A stretch of 64,000 bases of DNA from Photorhabdus noenieputensis (GCF_018448935.1 NZ_RCWC01000001.1:368197-432196), one strand, 5' to 3'. Positions 37,185 to 45,487 are shown, counted from the first letter of the stretch. The notes: generated by a model from the letters alone, not told the origin. Made by a program: numbers and translations.

Positions 37185-37907
37185 ATGGCAATAGTTCGTA
37201 TAAAAATTAATGTATATTATGAGCAGAGAGAAACCATTACCGCCCATACAGCTTTGATGGATTTGTTTCATATTACACGGCAAATTGATGTCTTTTTTAA
37301 CCAAGGAAAAGCTTGGTACTTAACTGGCTACTCCCGAAAGGAGGCGCTAAAACATCTTGTGTTTGATGATCAGGGGCCAACTGAGGTTGCTATAAAAAGT
37401 TTCGAAAAAGATTATAAGAAAAATTTTCCTGCTCTTATTAATGGCATATGGGATGGTGAAAAGGATGAATTATCCAGTGGCATGAGTTATAGAAAAATGT
37501 TAACTGATCGCCCTAATTGGGTCTGGCTGGAAATGAACCTAAGGATTGACAGTCATCAGTTTGATGTCTCTCGATTAATTGATTTTGTCAAATATTTAGC
37601 GGCCAGCCGTGATTTTCCTTATATTCAAGTCGAAAATAATGGTTATACCGTAAAAAGCAAACAGGTTTTCCCTGATCGCTTAAGTGTTGGCTGGATGCTT
37701 TACCAGCCCCGTATTATTGATAAATCCTACCTTCCTATGGCGGAGGATGTGCTTCCTGTGTATCAAAATAATGAACAGATAGGCACCCTGATTATTACCA
37801 AAAAAGGCATTTTTGATGGAGGAAATCAGGATGATATTGATAAATCCAATGATGTTGAAATTCAATTGGTCAATCTGGGATTACTGCCATTAATTACCGA
37901 AGTTTAA
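37185..37907 (+). CDS. Cognate immunity protein, Imm52-like, copy 2
   Basis: 240 residues, 12 bp after effector 2. The first ~160 residues carry unit-specific changes (KAWYLTGYSRKEALKHLVF, DELSSGMSYRKMLTDRPNWVWLEMNL). The last 80 match copy 1 nearly residue for residue. It should neutralise effector 2 specifically, with cross-protection possible because the fold and C-terminal part are shared. Confidence 0.83.
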   Translation: MAIVRIKINVYYEQRETITAHTALMDLFHITRQIDVFFNQGKAWYLTGYSRKEALKHLVFDDQGPTEVAIKSFEKDYKKNFPALINGIWDGEKDELSSGMSYRKMLTDRPNWVWLEMNLRIDSHQFDVSRLIDFVKYLAASRDFPYIQVENNGYTVKSKQVFPDRLSVGWMLYQPRIIDKSYLPMAEDVLPVYQNNEQIGTLIITKKGIFDGGNQDDIDKSNDVEIQLVNLGLLPLITEV

Positions 37908-37953
37908 TGGAGGATGATATTTTTTACCGATTGAAAAACGATGGAGAACTTTC

Positions 37954-38082
37954 ATGTTAAAAGCGGTTATTCTGTTAGGTGATATGACAGATCATGGCAA
38001 TAAGGTTATTACCGTTATTGATGAATATATTCACAATAGTGTTCCTATTGTTGCAGAAAATAAGATAAACAGGAGACGTTAA
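37954..38082 (+). pseudogene. PAAR gene head, remnant 2
   Basis: 42 codons: MLKAVILLGDMTDHGNKVITVIDEY and then HNSVPIVAENKINRRR before a stop, two bases ahead of the effector 3 ATG. The first ~32 codons follow the PAAR fold (second strand -NSVPI- in place of the usual -NG.P.A). The tail then runs into the junction sequence shared by all units. The frame is open but too short for a folded PAAR tip (about 85-95 residues). Confidence 0.78.
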
Positions 38083-38083
38083 T

Positions 38084-38848
38084 ATGCCAATACCTTTATT
38101 AGCCCCTGTCGCTGTGGGTGCGGCTGAATATGTCGCCAGCGCCTGTGCCGGAGTATTAATTGCAGTCGGTATCATGGAAGCGGGTAAAGATAAATCCGTA
38201 ATAGATGATGACAGTATTCAACATAAGAAAACGGACTTTGTAATCAGTCCTGAAATCACGGATGAAGATCGAAATATCGTCTGGAGTGCCGAAGCCTATG
38301 CGGATTTTTGGGAGGACGATGATTTAGGGGAAGAATCAATTGATACCAGTGCGGTTCAAGTTAAGGCTCAGTCTAAGACGGCAGAGTGTGAAAAAACGGA
38401 AACTAAAAAAGAGTGTCAGGCTTGCCTTGCTATTCCGGTGACGAGTGAAAAGTATCGTAAAGTTAGCCGCTGGAGCGCCATCACGATTAACTATCAGCGA
38501 TTTATTGCGAAAACTAAATATAACCCGGTTACACAAATGATTCAGGAGTTTCAGTGCCTGAAAGTGACTTTTGATGGCTGGCGGCCAGAGTATTGTTTAT
38601 TTCTAGAGGCCAAAGCACGGTATGACCAGTTTTTTAAGAGTAATGAGGAACCTAAGAAATGGTGGAAAGGTGTTTTTTCAGCTATAAGGCAAGCCCAAAG
38701 GCATCAAACAGTCTGTAACGTTTTGGATGGTTCCCCCCATGTGGAATGGCACTTTTTACAGCCGATCAGTTATGGATATTTTAAAGTGCAATTTAGTGAA
38801 CATAAAAATATCAGCGTTCACTATACCCCCTGCGACAGTTTGTTTTAA
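38084..38848 (+). CDS. T6SS nuclease effector, Tox-REase-5-like, copy 3
   Basis: 254 residues with the invariant N-terminal 184 (a few substitutions such as ISPEITDED and ESIDTSA) and the Asp164, Glu175, Lys177 set. The C-terminal variable part is KSNEEPKKWWKGVFSAIRQAQRHQTVCNVL, then GYFKVQFSEHKN and HYTPCDSLF, close to copy 2. It is preceded by AGGAGACG. Spacing from copy 2 is 1676 bp. Confidence 0.85.
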   Translation: MPIPLLAPVAVGAAEYVASACAGVLIAVGIMEAGKDKSVIDDDSIQHKKTDFVISPEITDEDRNIVWSAEAYADFWEDDDLGEESIDTSAVQVKAQSKTAECEKTETKKECQACLAIPVTSEKYRKVSRWSAITINYQRFIAKTKYNPVTQMIQEFQCLKVTFDGWRPEYCLFLEAKARYDQFFKSNEEPKKWWKGVFSAIRQAQRHQTVCNVLDGSPHVEWHFLQPISYGYFKVQFSEHKNISVHYTPCDSLF

Positions 38849-38860
38849 TTCGAGGTCAAC

Positions 38861-39583
38861 ATGACAATAGTTAATTTAAAAATCAATGTGCGTTATGAAC
38901 AGCAGGAAACTATTACTATCCATACTGCGTTGATGGATTTGTTTCATATTACACGGCAAATTGATGTATTTTTTGACCAGAAAAAAACTTGGTATTTAAC
39001 AGGTTACTCCCGAAAGGAGGCGCTAAAACATATTGTGTTTGATGAACAGGGGCCAACTGAGGTTGCCATAAAAGACTTTGAAAAAGATTATAAAAAAGAT
39101 TTTCCAGCGCTTATTACTGGGATATGGGATGGTGAAAAGGATGAATTAGATAGTGGTATTATGTATAAAAAAATGCGAACTGCTAGCCCTAACTGGGTTT
39201 GGCTGGAATTGAATCTAAGTATTGACAGCAATCAACTGAATGTATCCCGATTAATTGATTTAGTTAAATACTTAGCGACCAGTCGTGATTTTCCTTATAT
39301 TCAAGTAGAAACCAATGGCTATACCTTAAAAGGTAAACAAGTTTTCCCTGATCGCTTAAGTGTTGGTTGGATGCTTTACCAACCCCGCATTATTGATAAG
39401 TCTTACCTGCCTATGGCGGAAGATATGCTCCCTGTGTATCAAAACAATGAACAGGTCGGCACTCTGATGATTACCAAAAAAGGTATTTTTGATGGAAAAA
39501 ATCAGGATGATATTGATAAATCTAATGATGTTGAAATTCAGTTGGTGAATCTGGGATTACTGCCATTAATTACCGAAGTTTAA
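38861..39583 (+). CDS. Cognate immunity protein, Imm52-like, copy 3
   Basis: 240 residues, 12 bp after effector 3. Unit-specific residues are concentrated in the middle (TEVAIKDFEKDYKKDFPALITGIWDGEKDELDSGIMYKKMRTASPNWVW). From about residue 135 (LNVSRLIDLVKYLATSRDFPYIQVETNGYTLKGKQ) it is practically identical to copy 4, which suggests recent gene conversion between the two. Confidence 0.83.
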   Translation: MTIVNLKINVRYEQQETITIHTALMDLFHITRQIDVFFDQKKTWYLTGYSRKEALKHIVFDEQGPTEVAIKDFEKDYKKDFPALITGIWDGEKDELDSGIMYKKMRTASPNWVWLELNLSIDSNQLNVSRLIDLVKYLATSRDFPYIQVETNGYTLKGKQVFPDRLSVGWMLYQPRIIDKSYLPMAEDMLPVYQNNEQVGTLMITKKGIFDGKNQDDIDKSNDVEIQLVNLGLLPLITEV

Positions 39584-39629
39584 TGGAGGATGATATTTTT
39601 TACCAATTGAAAAACGATGGAGAACTTTC

Positions 39630-39758
39630 ATGTCAAAAGCGGTTATTCTGTTAGGTGATATGACAGATCATGGCAGTAAGGTTATTACCGTTATTGATGA
39701 ATATATTCACAATAGTGTTCCTATTGTTGCAGAAAATAAGATAAACAGGAGACGTTAA
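39630..39758 (+). pseudogene. PAAR gene head, remnant 3
   Basis: 42 codons, MSKAVILLGDMTDHGSKVITVIDEY followed by HNSVPIVAENKINRRR and stop. It is nearly identical to remnant 2 and has the same GGAG ribosome site. It ends two bases before effector 4. Confidence 0.78.
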
Positions 39759-39759
39759 T

Positions 39760-40533
39760 ATGCCAATACCTTTATTAGCCCCTGTCGCTGTGGGTGCGGC
39801 TGAATATGTCACCAGCGCCTGTGCCGGGGTATTAATCGCAGTCGGTATCATGGAAGCGGGTAAAGATAAATCCGTTATAGATGATGACAGTATTCAACAT
39901 AAGAAAACTGACTTTGTAATCAGCCCTGACATCACGGATGAAGATCGAAATATTGTCTGGAGTGCCGAAGCCTATGCGGATTTTTGGGAGGACGATGATT
40001 TAGGGGAAGAATCCGTTGATACCAGTGCAGTTCAAACTAAAGCCCGGTCTGAAACGGAAGAGTGTGAAAAAACGGAAACTAAGAAAGAGTGTCAGGCTTG
40101 CTTGGCTATTCCGGTGACGAGTGAAAAATATCGCAAGGTGAGTCGCTGGAGCGCCATCACGATTAACTATCAGCGATTTATTGCGAAAACTAAATATGAC
40201 CCAGCCACACAAATGATTCAGGAATTTCAGTGCCTGAAAGTGACCTTTGATGGCTGGCGGCCAGCGTATTGTTTATTTCTAGAGGCCAAAGCACGGTATG
40301 ACCAGTTTTTTGATACTGAAGGTGAACCCAAAATTTGGTGGAAAGGGAGTAAATCAGGTAAAAAACAGGCGGAAAGGCATCAAACTGTTTGTGATGTACT
40401 AGAGGGGACACCGCATGTGGAATGGCATTTTTTACAACCAATCAGTTATGCTTATTTTAAGGGAATATTTAGTCAATTTAAAAATATCAGTGTCCACTAT
40501 ACTCCCTGTGCCGATTTAATGGCGAGAATTTAA
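39760..40533 (+). CDS. T6SS nuclease effector, Tox-REase-5-like, copy 4
   Basis: 257 residues. The constant part has small changes (EYVTSACAG, QTKARSETEECEK), and the nuclease residues Asp164, Glu175 and Lys177 are intact. The variable part is DTEGEPKIWWKGSKSGKKQAERHQTVCDVLEG, then AYFKGIFSQFKN and the end CADLMARI. The Thr in EYVTS is shared only with the truncated fifth copy, so copies 4 and 5 are probably the most recent duplicates. Confidence 0.85.
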   Translation: MPIPLLAPVAVGAAEYVTSACAGVLIAVGIMEAGKDKSVIDDDSIQHKKTDFVISPDITDEDRNIVWSAEAYADFWEDDDLGEESVDTSAVQTKARSETEECEKTETKKECQACLAIPVTSEKYRKVSRWSAITINYQRFIAKTKYDPATQMIQEFQCLKVTFDGWRPAYCLFLEAKARYDQFFDTEGEPKIWWKGSKSGKKQAERHQTVCDVLEGTPHVEWHFLQPISYAYFKGIFSQFKNISVHYTPCADLMARI

Positions 40534-40545
40534 TTCGAGGTTCAA

Positions 40546-41268
40546 ATGACAATAATCCGTATAAAAACCAATGTGTATTATGAACAACAGGAAACCATTA
40601 CTGTAGATACAGCATTAATGGATTTATTTCATATTACACGGCAAATCGATATCTTTTTCAGACAGGAAAAGACATGGTATTTAACTGGTTATTCACGAAA
40701 AGAGGCCCTAAAACACATTGTGTTTGATAAACAAGGGCCAACAGAAAAGACAGTGAGCTATTTTGACAAATCTTATAAAAAAGATTTTCCTTCACTTATT
40801 GAAGATATGTGGGATGGTGAGCGGGATGAGATAGCCAATAGTATTAGTTATAATAAACTGTCTACAAGAGGTCCAAACTGGGTTTGGCTAGAATTCAATT
40901 TAAAAATTGATAGCAGCCAACTGAATGTATCCCGATTAATTGATTTAGTTAAATACTTAGCGACCAGTCGTGATTTTCCTTATATTCAAGTGGAAACCAA
41001 CGGCTATACCTTAAAAGGTAAACAAGTTTTCCCTGATCGCTTAAGTGTTGGTTGGATGCTTTACCAACCCCGCATTATTGATAAATCTTACCTGCCTATG
41101 GCGGAAGATGTGCTCCCTGTGTATCAAAATAATGAGCAGATCGGCACGTTGATTATTACCAAAAAAGGTATTTTTGATGGCAGAAATCAGGATGATATTG
41201 ATAAATCTAATGATGTTGAAATTCAGTTGGTGAATCTGGGATTACTGCCATTAATTACCGAAGTTTAA
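40546..41268 (+). CDS. Cognate immunity protein, Imm52-like, copy 4
   Basis: 240 residues, 12 bp after effector 4. The most changed segment is KQGPTEKTVSYFDKSYKKDFPSLIEDMWDGERDEIANSISYNKLSTRGPNWVW. The C-terminal ~105 residues equal copy 3 apart from a few positions. The gene is followed by the usual GGAGGATGATATTTTTTACC junction that ends every unit. Confidence 0.83.
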   Translation: MTIIRIKTNVYYEQQETITVDTALMDLFHITRQIDIFFRQEKTWYLTGYSRKEALKHIVFDKQGPTEKTVSYFDKSYKKDFPSLIEDMWDGERDEIANSISYNKLSTRGPNWVWLEFNLKIDSSQLNVSRLIDLVKYLATSRDFPYIQVETNGYTLKGKQVFPDRLSVGWMLYQPRIIDKSYLPMAEDVLPVYQNNEQIGTLIITKKGIFDGRNQDDIDKSNDVEIQLVNLGLLPLITEV

Positions 41269-41314
41269 TGGAGGATGATATTTTTTACCAATTGAAAAAC
41301 GATGGAGAACTTTC

Positions 41315-41443
41315 ATGTCAAAAGCGGTTATTCTGTTAGGTGATATGACAGATCATGGCGGTAAGGTTATTACCGTTATTGATGAATATGCTCACAATGG
41401 TGTGCCTATTATTGCAAAAAATAAGCTAAACAGGAGACGTTAA
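41315..41443 (+). pseudogene. PAAR gene head, remnant 4
   Basis: 42 codons, MSKAVILLGDMTDHGGKVITVIDEYAHNGVPIIAKNKLNRRR, the best preserved of the four (HGG and HNGVPI retained). It breaks off where a full PAAR would continue. The continuation appears 3.6 kb downstream in the gene at 45082, whose NEFAHNGIPIAGKENLVECPQC overlaps this end. Confidence 0.8.
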
Positions 41444-41444
41444 T

Positions 41445-41561
41445 ATGCCAATACCCTTATTAGCCCCTGTTGCTGTGGGTGCGGCTGAATATGTCACCAG
41501 CGCCTGTGCCGGGGTGTTAATTGCAGTCGGTATCATGGAAATTGGCTGTCTTTCACACTGA
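41445..41561 (+). pseudogene. Fifth effector copy, truncated after 32 codons
   Basis: The ATG opens PIPLLAPVAVGAAEYVTSACAG and continues to GIME exactly as in the other effectors. From 41541 the sequence is foreign, and the frame stops after IGCLSH. The break coincides with the edge of a transposase fragment. No immunity gene follows. Confidence 0.88.
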
Positions 41562-41635
41562 ATAAATAGTTTTCCTTTGCATCAATAATCTCCTGTGCAA
41601 TCTGGGTTTGGCATCTATGGTATCAATGGAAATAA
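41541..41635 (-). mobile_element. ISAs1-family (H-repeat) transposase fragment
   Basis: Read on the minus strand, two overlapping frames give ISIDTIDA and CQTQIAQEIIDAKENYLFSVKDSQ, the conserved (I)DA.GCQ..IA..I...G.DYLF.VK.NQ segment of ISAs1/H-rpt transposases with one frameshift. Only about 95 bp remain. H-repeat elements are common beside rhs and vgrG cargo genes. Confidence 0.75.
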
Positions 41636-42156
41636 GTGTGTCTTCAAAAAAGTCGGCCAGATCTGTTGCCTGCATTATATACCGGTTATCCTTACCATCG
41701 GTTAAGCGAACATCCTCCGGGAGAGAATGAAATAACCGAATACAACGTACCAGTATTTTCTCAATGTAACGGTGACATTAGCATACGATACCTAAGATTT
41801 AACATATTTGCCGCCGCGTTTGCTCGTGGTAAAAAAGTCCCCGCTAAGCTGCGAGAGGTTGTTGACTATTTTGATGAGTTGGCAATATCTCCCGTTTTTT
41901 GTTGGACTACGCTTCTTGAAGAAAGTGACATGGTTTTCTTCAATAATTATTTATGTCTGCACTCATGCACAGCATTCGAAGATAATGATGATCCTAAGAA
42001 GAAACGGCTAATGTATAGAGTCCGGTTTGAATGTGAAAATTTTCGCTCTATACGCCTGAACTTGCCGTTCATCTTGAAGGTGGCGGTGGGCGGGGAGGGA
42101 TAACCTCTCAGGCTGGTAAGCGACTTGTCTTCGACTATGATTTCGACTTAGACTGA
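41636..42156 (+). pseudogene. TauD/clavaminate-synthase-like dioxygenase fragment
   Basis: The open 155 codons align with the middle and end of Fe(II)/2-oxoglutarate oxygenases of the TauD or amino-acid beta-hydroxylase type: GYPYHRLSEHPPGENEITEYNVPVFS, then SIRYLRFNIFAAA, and DMVFFNNYLCLHSCTAFEDNDDPKKKRLMYRV with the distal metal His. A one-base slip at an AAAATTTT run (about 42037-42043) moves the end into another frame, where LAVHLEGGGGRGGITSQAGKR and a stop at 42156 follow. The N-terminal half with the HxD motif is missing. Such enzymes usually serve peptide natural-product pathways. Confidence 0.7.
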
Positions 42157-42211
42157 CAAAATATATTTATAAAATATAGAACTCTTGGATATAAAGGAGT
42201 CTACGTATAAC

Positions 42212-42340
42212 CTATTTATCTCGGTACCCAACAGTTTGGTAGATAAGAGAGATGCGCACGAAATACTTAACGCATTCACCGAGCAAGGAGGTAATTTCCT
42301 TGATTCTGCTGATTTACCCTATTTATTTGCCAAATGGTAG
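42212..42340 (+). pseudogene. Aldo/keto reductase N-terminal fragment
   Basis: One frame reads DKRDAHEILNAFTEQGGNFLDSAD, matching the conserved DA..IL.AF.E.GGNFLDTAD.Y of aldo/keto reductases, and ends at a TAG at 42340. No start context or downstream domain remains. Confidence 0.65.
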
Positions 42341-42372
42341 TGAAGGAAGGCTGGTAGCTGAAAATTCTCGTT

Positions 42373-42495
42373 ATGTTCCACAGTGGTGATCTTGGTTAAC
42401 CCCACGATAAAATTAAATATGCAGACCCTATTTCTTTAGACGAGGTAGTTGTTGACTATCCTGATGTTAATTTTGTGCTGGTTCAATTTAGTTAG
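42373..42495 (+). pseudogene. Amidohydrolase-family fragment
   Basis: The frame gives MFHSGDLG, a stop, then KIKYADPISLDEVVVDYPDVNFVLVQFS and a second stop. This resembles the .H.G......KY..P..LD.VA.DFPD..FV..H.G segment of metal-dependent amidohydrolases (PF04909). It is a third unrelated catabolic or biosynthetic fragment in a row. Confidence 0.6.
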
Positions 42496-42504
42496 CGGAT
42501 TTCT

Positions 42505-43491
42505 ATGAGCACTATTCAAGTAAGAAGTTTGAGTAAGTCTTACAGTATTTACACTAAAGCTCCCGGTTTGTTGGGTAGTTTAAAATCATTCATTAAAAGA
42601 GATTGTGCAGTCGTACAAGCGGTCAAAGCGATCAATTTCTCCATCGAAGAGGGAGAAATTGTGGGTTTTCTCGGGGCGAATGGGGCGGGGAAAACTACCA
42701 CCATGAAGATGTTGGCTGGCATCATTCAACCTTCTTTAGGTGATGTCAGTGTTTTGGGGCATACCCCTTATGAACGTAGGTACGAATATTTAAAGTCGAT
42801 ATCATTTGTGGCTGGGCAGAAACAGCAGCTTGCTTGGGATCTTACGCCTAATGATTCCTTCATACTTAATAAGGTTATCTATGATCTCGAAGATAATGAA
42901 TTTTCCAGATGCCGTGATGAATTGGTTGAATTGCTTTCTATTGGTTCAGTGATTAACAGGCCGGTTCGTAATTTGTCTCTTGGTGAACGTATGAAATGCG
43001 AATTAGCGTTATCATTGCTACATAAGCCAAGGGTTTTGTTCCTAGATGAGCCCACTATTGGGTTGGATGTTAACATGCAGCGAGTCGTCCGAGAGTTCAT
43101 CCTGCATTATAATCAGACGTACAAAGCAACAATTCTCCTAACTTCCCACTATATGGCGGATGTAGAAGCTCTTGCACGACGTGTCATTATTATCAATTCG
43201 GGAGAGATCATCTACGATGGGCAACTTTCGCATTTAATTGCAAAACGTTCTCCCAAAAAGATTATAAAGGCTAGTCTTTCAGGTCCAATCAATCCAGAGC
43301 TGAGTTCGTTACCTGGATTGCTATTCTATGATGGTCACGATATTGAACTGATGGTAGAGCGTGACGCATTATCTTCTGCAATAACAAGATTAATGTCCGA
43401 ACAAGTCGTTCTTGATATCTCGATCCATGATGAACCGATAGATCGTGTTCTGGAGGGGTATTTATCTTCAAAAGGTGAGTTTAATGTGTAA
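42505..43491 (+). CDS. ABC-2 type exporter, ATP-binding protein
   Basis: 328 residues. Walker A GANGAGKTT near 57-65, Q-loop region around VAGQKQQLAW, signature LSLGERMKCELALSLLHKP, Walker B VLFLDEPTIGLD and the H-loop LLTSHYMAD are all present. The N-terminal YSIYTKAPGLLGSLKSFIKRD insert and the YEYLKSISFVAGQKQQLAWDLTP segment fit the COG4586 type that pairs with COG4587 and COG3694 permeases. It overlaps the first permease by eight bases. Substrate unknown. Lower similarity to flanking T6SS genes and its position among remnants suggest independent cargo. Confidence 0.9.
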   Translation: MSTIQVRSLSKSYSIYTKAPGLLGSLKSFIKRDCAVVQAVKAINFSIEEGEIVGFLGANGAGKTTTMKMLAGIIQPSLGDVSVLGHTPYERRYEYLKSISFVAGQKQQLAWDLTPNDSFILNKVIYDLEDNEFSRCRDELVELLSIGSVINRPVRNLSLGERMKCELALSLLHKPRVLFLDEPTIGLDVNMQRVVREFILHYNQTYKATILLTSHYMADVEALARRVIIINSGEIIYDGQLSHLIAKRSPKKIIKASLSGPINPELSSLPGLLFYDGHDIELMVERDALSSAITRLMSEQVVLDISIHDEPIDRVLEGYLSSKGEFNV

Positions 43492-44290
43492 ATCCTTTAA
43501 GCGGACTCTACAGTTATGGAGGGTGCTCATTGGCCAATCTTTCTCCCAGGCTATTGCGTATCGAGCGCAGTCGATGGTTTGGATGATAGGTGGTGTGATG
43601 CCTATCGCTGTGATGTTGGTTTGGCTTAGTCTGGCGGATGGAGGGGCTATTGGCGGTTATACACCCAGCGATTTCGCGGTTTATTTCCTTTCTATTTACT
43701 TAGTACGTCAATTAACCTCCATTTGGGTAATGCAGAGCTTGGATTATGATATCCGCCACGGGGAGCTTTCTATGCTATTGTTGCGCCCTGTGTCTCCGCT
43801 CTATTGTTATATTGCGGATCACGTGGGACAAATGATTGTTCGGGGGCCGATTGTATTAGTGGTTTTTATTTCTGGTATTGCTTTAACTGGTAACTTGCAA
43901 CGCTTGGATATCTGGAACTTTTTGGCTTTTTTGCCTTCACTCGCGCTTGCTTGGATTATCATTTTTCATCTTTATTATTGTCTAGGTTTGTTGGCTTTTT
44001 GGATTAATAACACAATGGCGTTTGACCCATTGATTTGGGCGCTTTATACAATACTTGGGGGATCGCTCATTCCTCTTGATTTATATCCGCCTGGTATCGC
44101 CGGATTATTAAAAGTTTTGCCTTTTGCATCGGCAATGGATTCTCCAGTGCAAATAATATTAGGAAAACTAGATAATGATGAATTATTAATGGGTTTCTTG
44201 ATACAGCTATTCTGGGTTATAGCACTCATGTTAATTCGTGCTTTGCTATGGTCGATGGGATTGAGAAAATATACGGCTTCAGGAGCCTAA
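43484..44290 (+). CDS. ABC-2 type exporter, permease 1 (COG4587-like)
   Basis: About 268 residues from the ATG overlapping the ATPase stop; a reading 13 codons longer lies inside the ATPase gene and is less likely. Around six membrane helices are visible (for example VWMIGGVMPIAVMLVWLSLA and ALYTILGGSLIPLDLYP). The RHGELSMLLLRPVSPLY loop is characteristic of this permease family. It would form half of the membrane channel with the following gene. Confidence 0.88.
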   Translation: MCKSFKRTLQLWRVLIGQSFSQAIAYRAQSMVWMIGGVMPIAVMLVWLSLADGGAIGGYTPSDFAVYFLSIYLVRQLTSIWVMQSLDYDIRHGELSMLLLRPVSPLYCYIADHVGQMIVRGPIVLVVFISGIALTGNLQRLDIWNFLAFLPSLALAWIIIFHLYYCLGLLAFWINNTMAFDPLIWALYTILGGSLIPLDLYPPGIAGLLKVLPFASAMDSPVQIILGKLDNDELLMGFLIQLFWVIALMLIRALLWSMGLRKYTASGA

Positions 44291-44294
44291 CTAA

Positions 44295-45077
44295 ATGCGG
44301 TACTGTTTACTATTGTTGGTATTGATAAGGAATTCTTTCATTTTGGAACTTGAATTTCGACTCAATGCTTTGGTTAACTTGATCAATTCTTTCCTCGCTT
44401 GCTTGCTGGCTTTACTTGTTCTGACGGGGTTTTTCGGTCAAGTATCCCAAGTCGGGGGGTGGAGTTTCAATCAAATGGTTGCTTTACTTGGTGTGACTCT
44501 CATTGTGGAGTCGTTAATCGATAGTTGGTTATTTCCAAGTATCCACTCTTTATCTGAGTATATCAGACGAGGTGACTTGGATTTTATGCTTATTCGTCCC
44601 ATTGACCATCAGTTTTTTATCACATTTCATCGTTTTAATGTGTGGGATGGTGCGAATTTTGTCGTTGGTTATATAGTTGTTCTGGTAGCTATGCATCAAC
44701 AAGATGCTTTGATATTTTCAAACTTCATGCAGTTTAATTTGGCACTATTATTGGGCGCATGTATTTTCTATTCTCTGTTTATGTGTTCAAATCTCATCGC
44801 CTTTTGGTTCACTAAAGTTTCTGATGTATGGATTATTTGCTACTCTCTTATGGATATGGGACGGTTTCCTGTCAGTGCTTATCCTGGTGCTATGCGGTTC
44901 GTTCTGAGTTTTATACTACCAATTGTTTTCGTAAGTAACGTACCTGCGCAAGCTGCTTTGGGCATGCTTAATTTCGGCACGCTGGCTATGGCTTTTATGT
45001 ACGCATTAGGGGCGTTATTCTTCACCCGATACCTCTGGCTTAAAGCTCTATCAAGATATAGTAGCGCAAGTAGCTGA
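44295..45077 (+). CDS. ABC-2 type exporter, permease 2 (COG3694-like)
   Basis: 260 residues with about six membrane helices and the loop SEYIRRGDLDFMLIRPIDHQFF, homologous in position to the loop in permease 1. It starts four bases after permease 1. The three genes form a complete exporter operon inside the island, intact while everything just upstream is fragmented. Substrates of this family range from antibiotics and peptides to cationic drugs; none can be assigned here. Confidence 0.88.
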   Translation: MRYCLLLLVLIRNSFILELEFRLNALVNLINSFLACLLALLVLTGFFGQVSQVGGWSFNQMVALLGVTLIVESLIDSWLFPSIHSLSEYIRRGDLDFMLIRPIDHQFFITFHRFNVWDGANFVVGYIVVLVAMHQQDALIFSNFMQFNLALLLGACIFYSLFMCSNLIAFWFTKVSDVWIICYSLMDMGRFPVSAYPGAMRFVLSFILPIVFVSNVPAQAALGMLNFGTLAMAFMYALGALFFTRYLWLKALSRYSSASS

Positions 45078-45081
45078 TGAT

Positions 45082-45348
45082 ATGTATTTAAAGAACATAG
45101 AGAGTAGCTTATTAGTCGAATCCGCCAAAAGTGGTTATTACCTCGCTATTAATGAATTTGCTCACAACGGCATTCCTATAGCAGGTAAAGAAAATTTGGT
45201 CGAGTGTCCCCAATGCGAAGGTATTTTTCCTATTATTCAGGGGGCTGACTCTTTAAAATATAAAGGAAAACCTATTGCGCTTGAAGGAATGCAAACAGCC
45301 TGTGAGGCAAACTTGATTGCCAGTCAGAGTAACGGCCTATCCCAATAG
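45082..45348 (+). pseudogene. PAAR protein, C-terminal part with replaced N-terminus
   Basis: 88 residues. From residue ~25 the sequence NEFAHNGIPIAGKENLVECPQCEGIFPIIQGADS..KGKPIALEGMQTACEANLIASQ is the second half of a PAAR/DUF4150-type spike-tip protein, including the CPQC pair and the T.CGA.LI-like end. The first ~24 residues (MYLKNIESSLLVESAKSGYYLAI) are not PAAR-like and lack the V.LGD.T.HGG strand, which is exactly what remains as remnants 1-4. It is probably non-functional as a tip, although the frame is open and it starts four bases after the exporter operon. Confidence 0.7.
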
Positions 45349-45487
45349 GACTATTTTATTTGCCCTTCTTTGCCATAAAGAGCGAACTTGGGCAGTGCTC
45401 AGATATTTTGAACGCACTTTTAGTGCGGCCCGTAGGGCGAGCGAAGCGAGTCATCCTCATGTATTGCATTCTCCATTCATGCTCTCA
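45349..45487. other. Spacer with small inverted repeats
   Basis: Contains CGCACTTT-TAGTGCG (45413-45427) and, next to it, GGGCGAGCGAAGCGAGTC, both self-complementary in part. It looks like a short dispersed repeat or terminator for the exporter operon, but there is no T run and no second copy in this window. Confidence 0.4.

Noticed and set aside
34720..41561. CRISPR array or Rhs repeat region
   Set aside because: The repeat period is about 1.68 kb with coding content; no short spaced repeats, Cas genes or YD repeats are seen.
45411..45460. A fourth ERIC or other named repeat
   Set aside because: It shares GCGAGCGAAGCGAG-like symmetry but not the ERIC ends or length, and no second copy is in the window.
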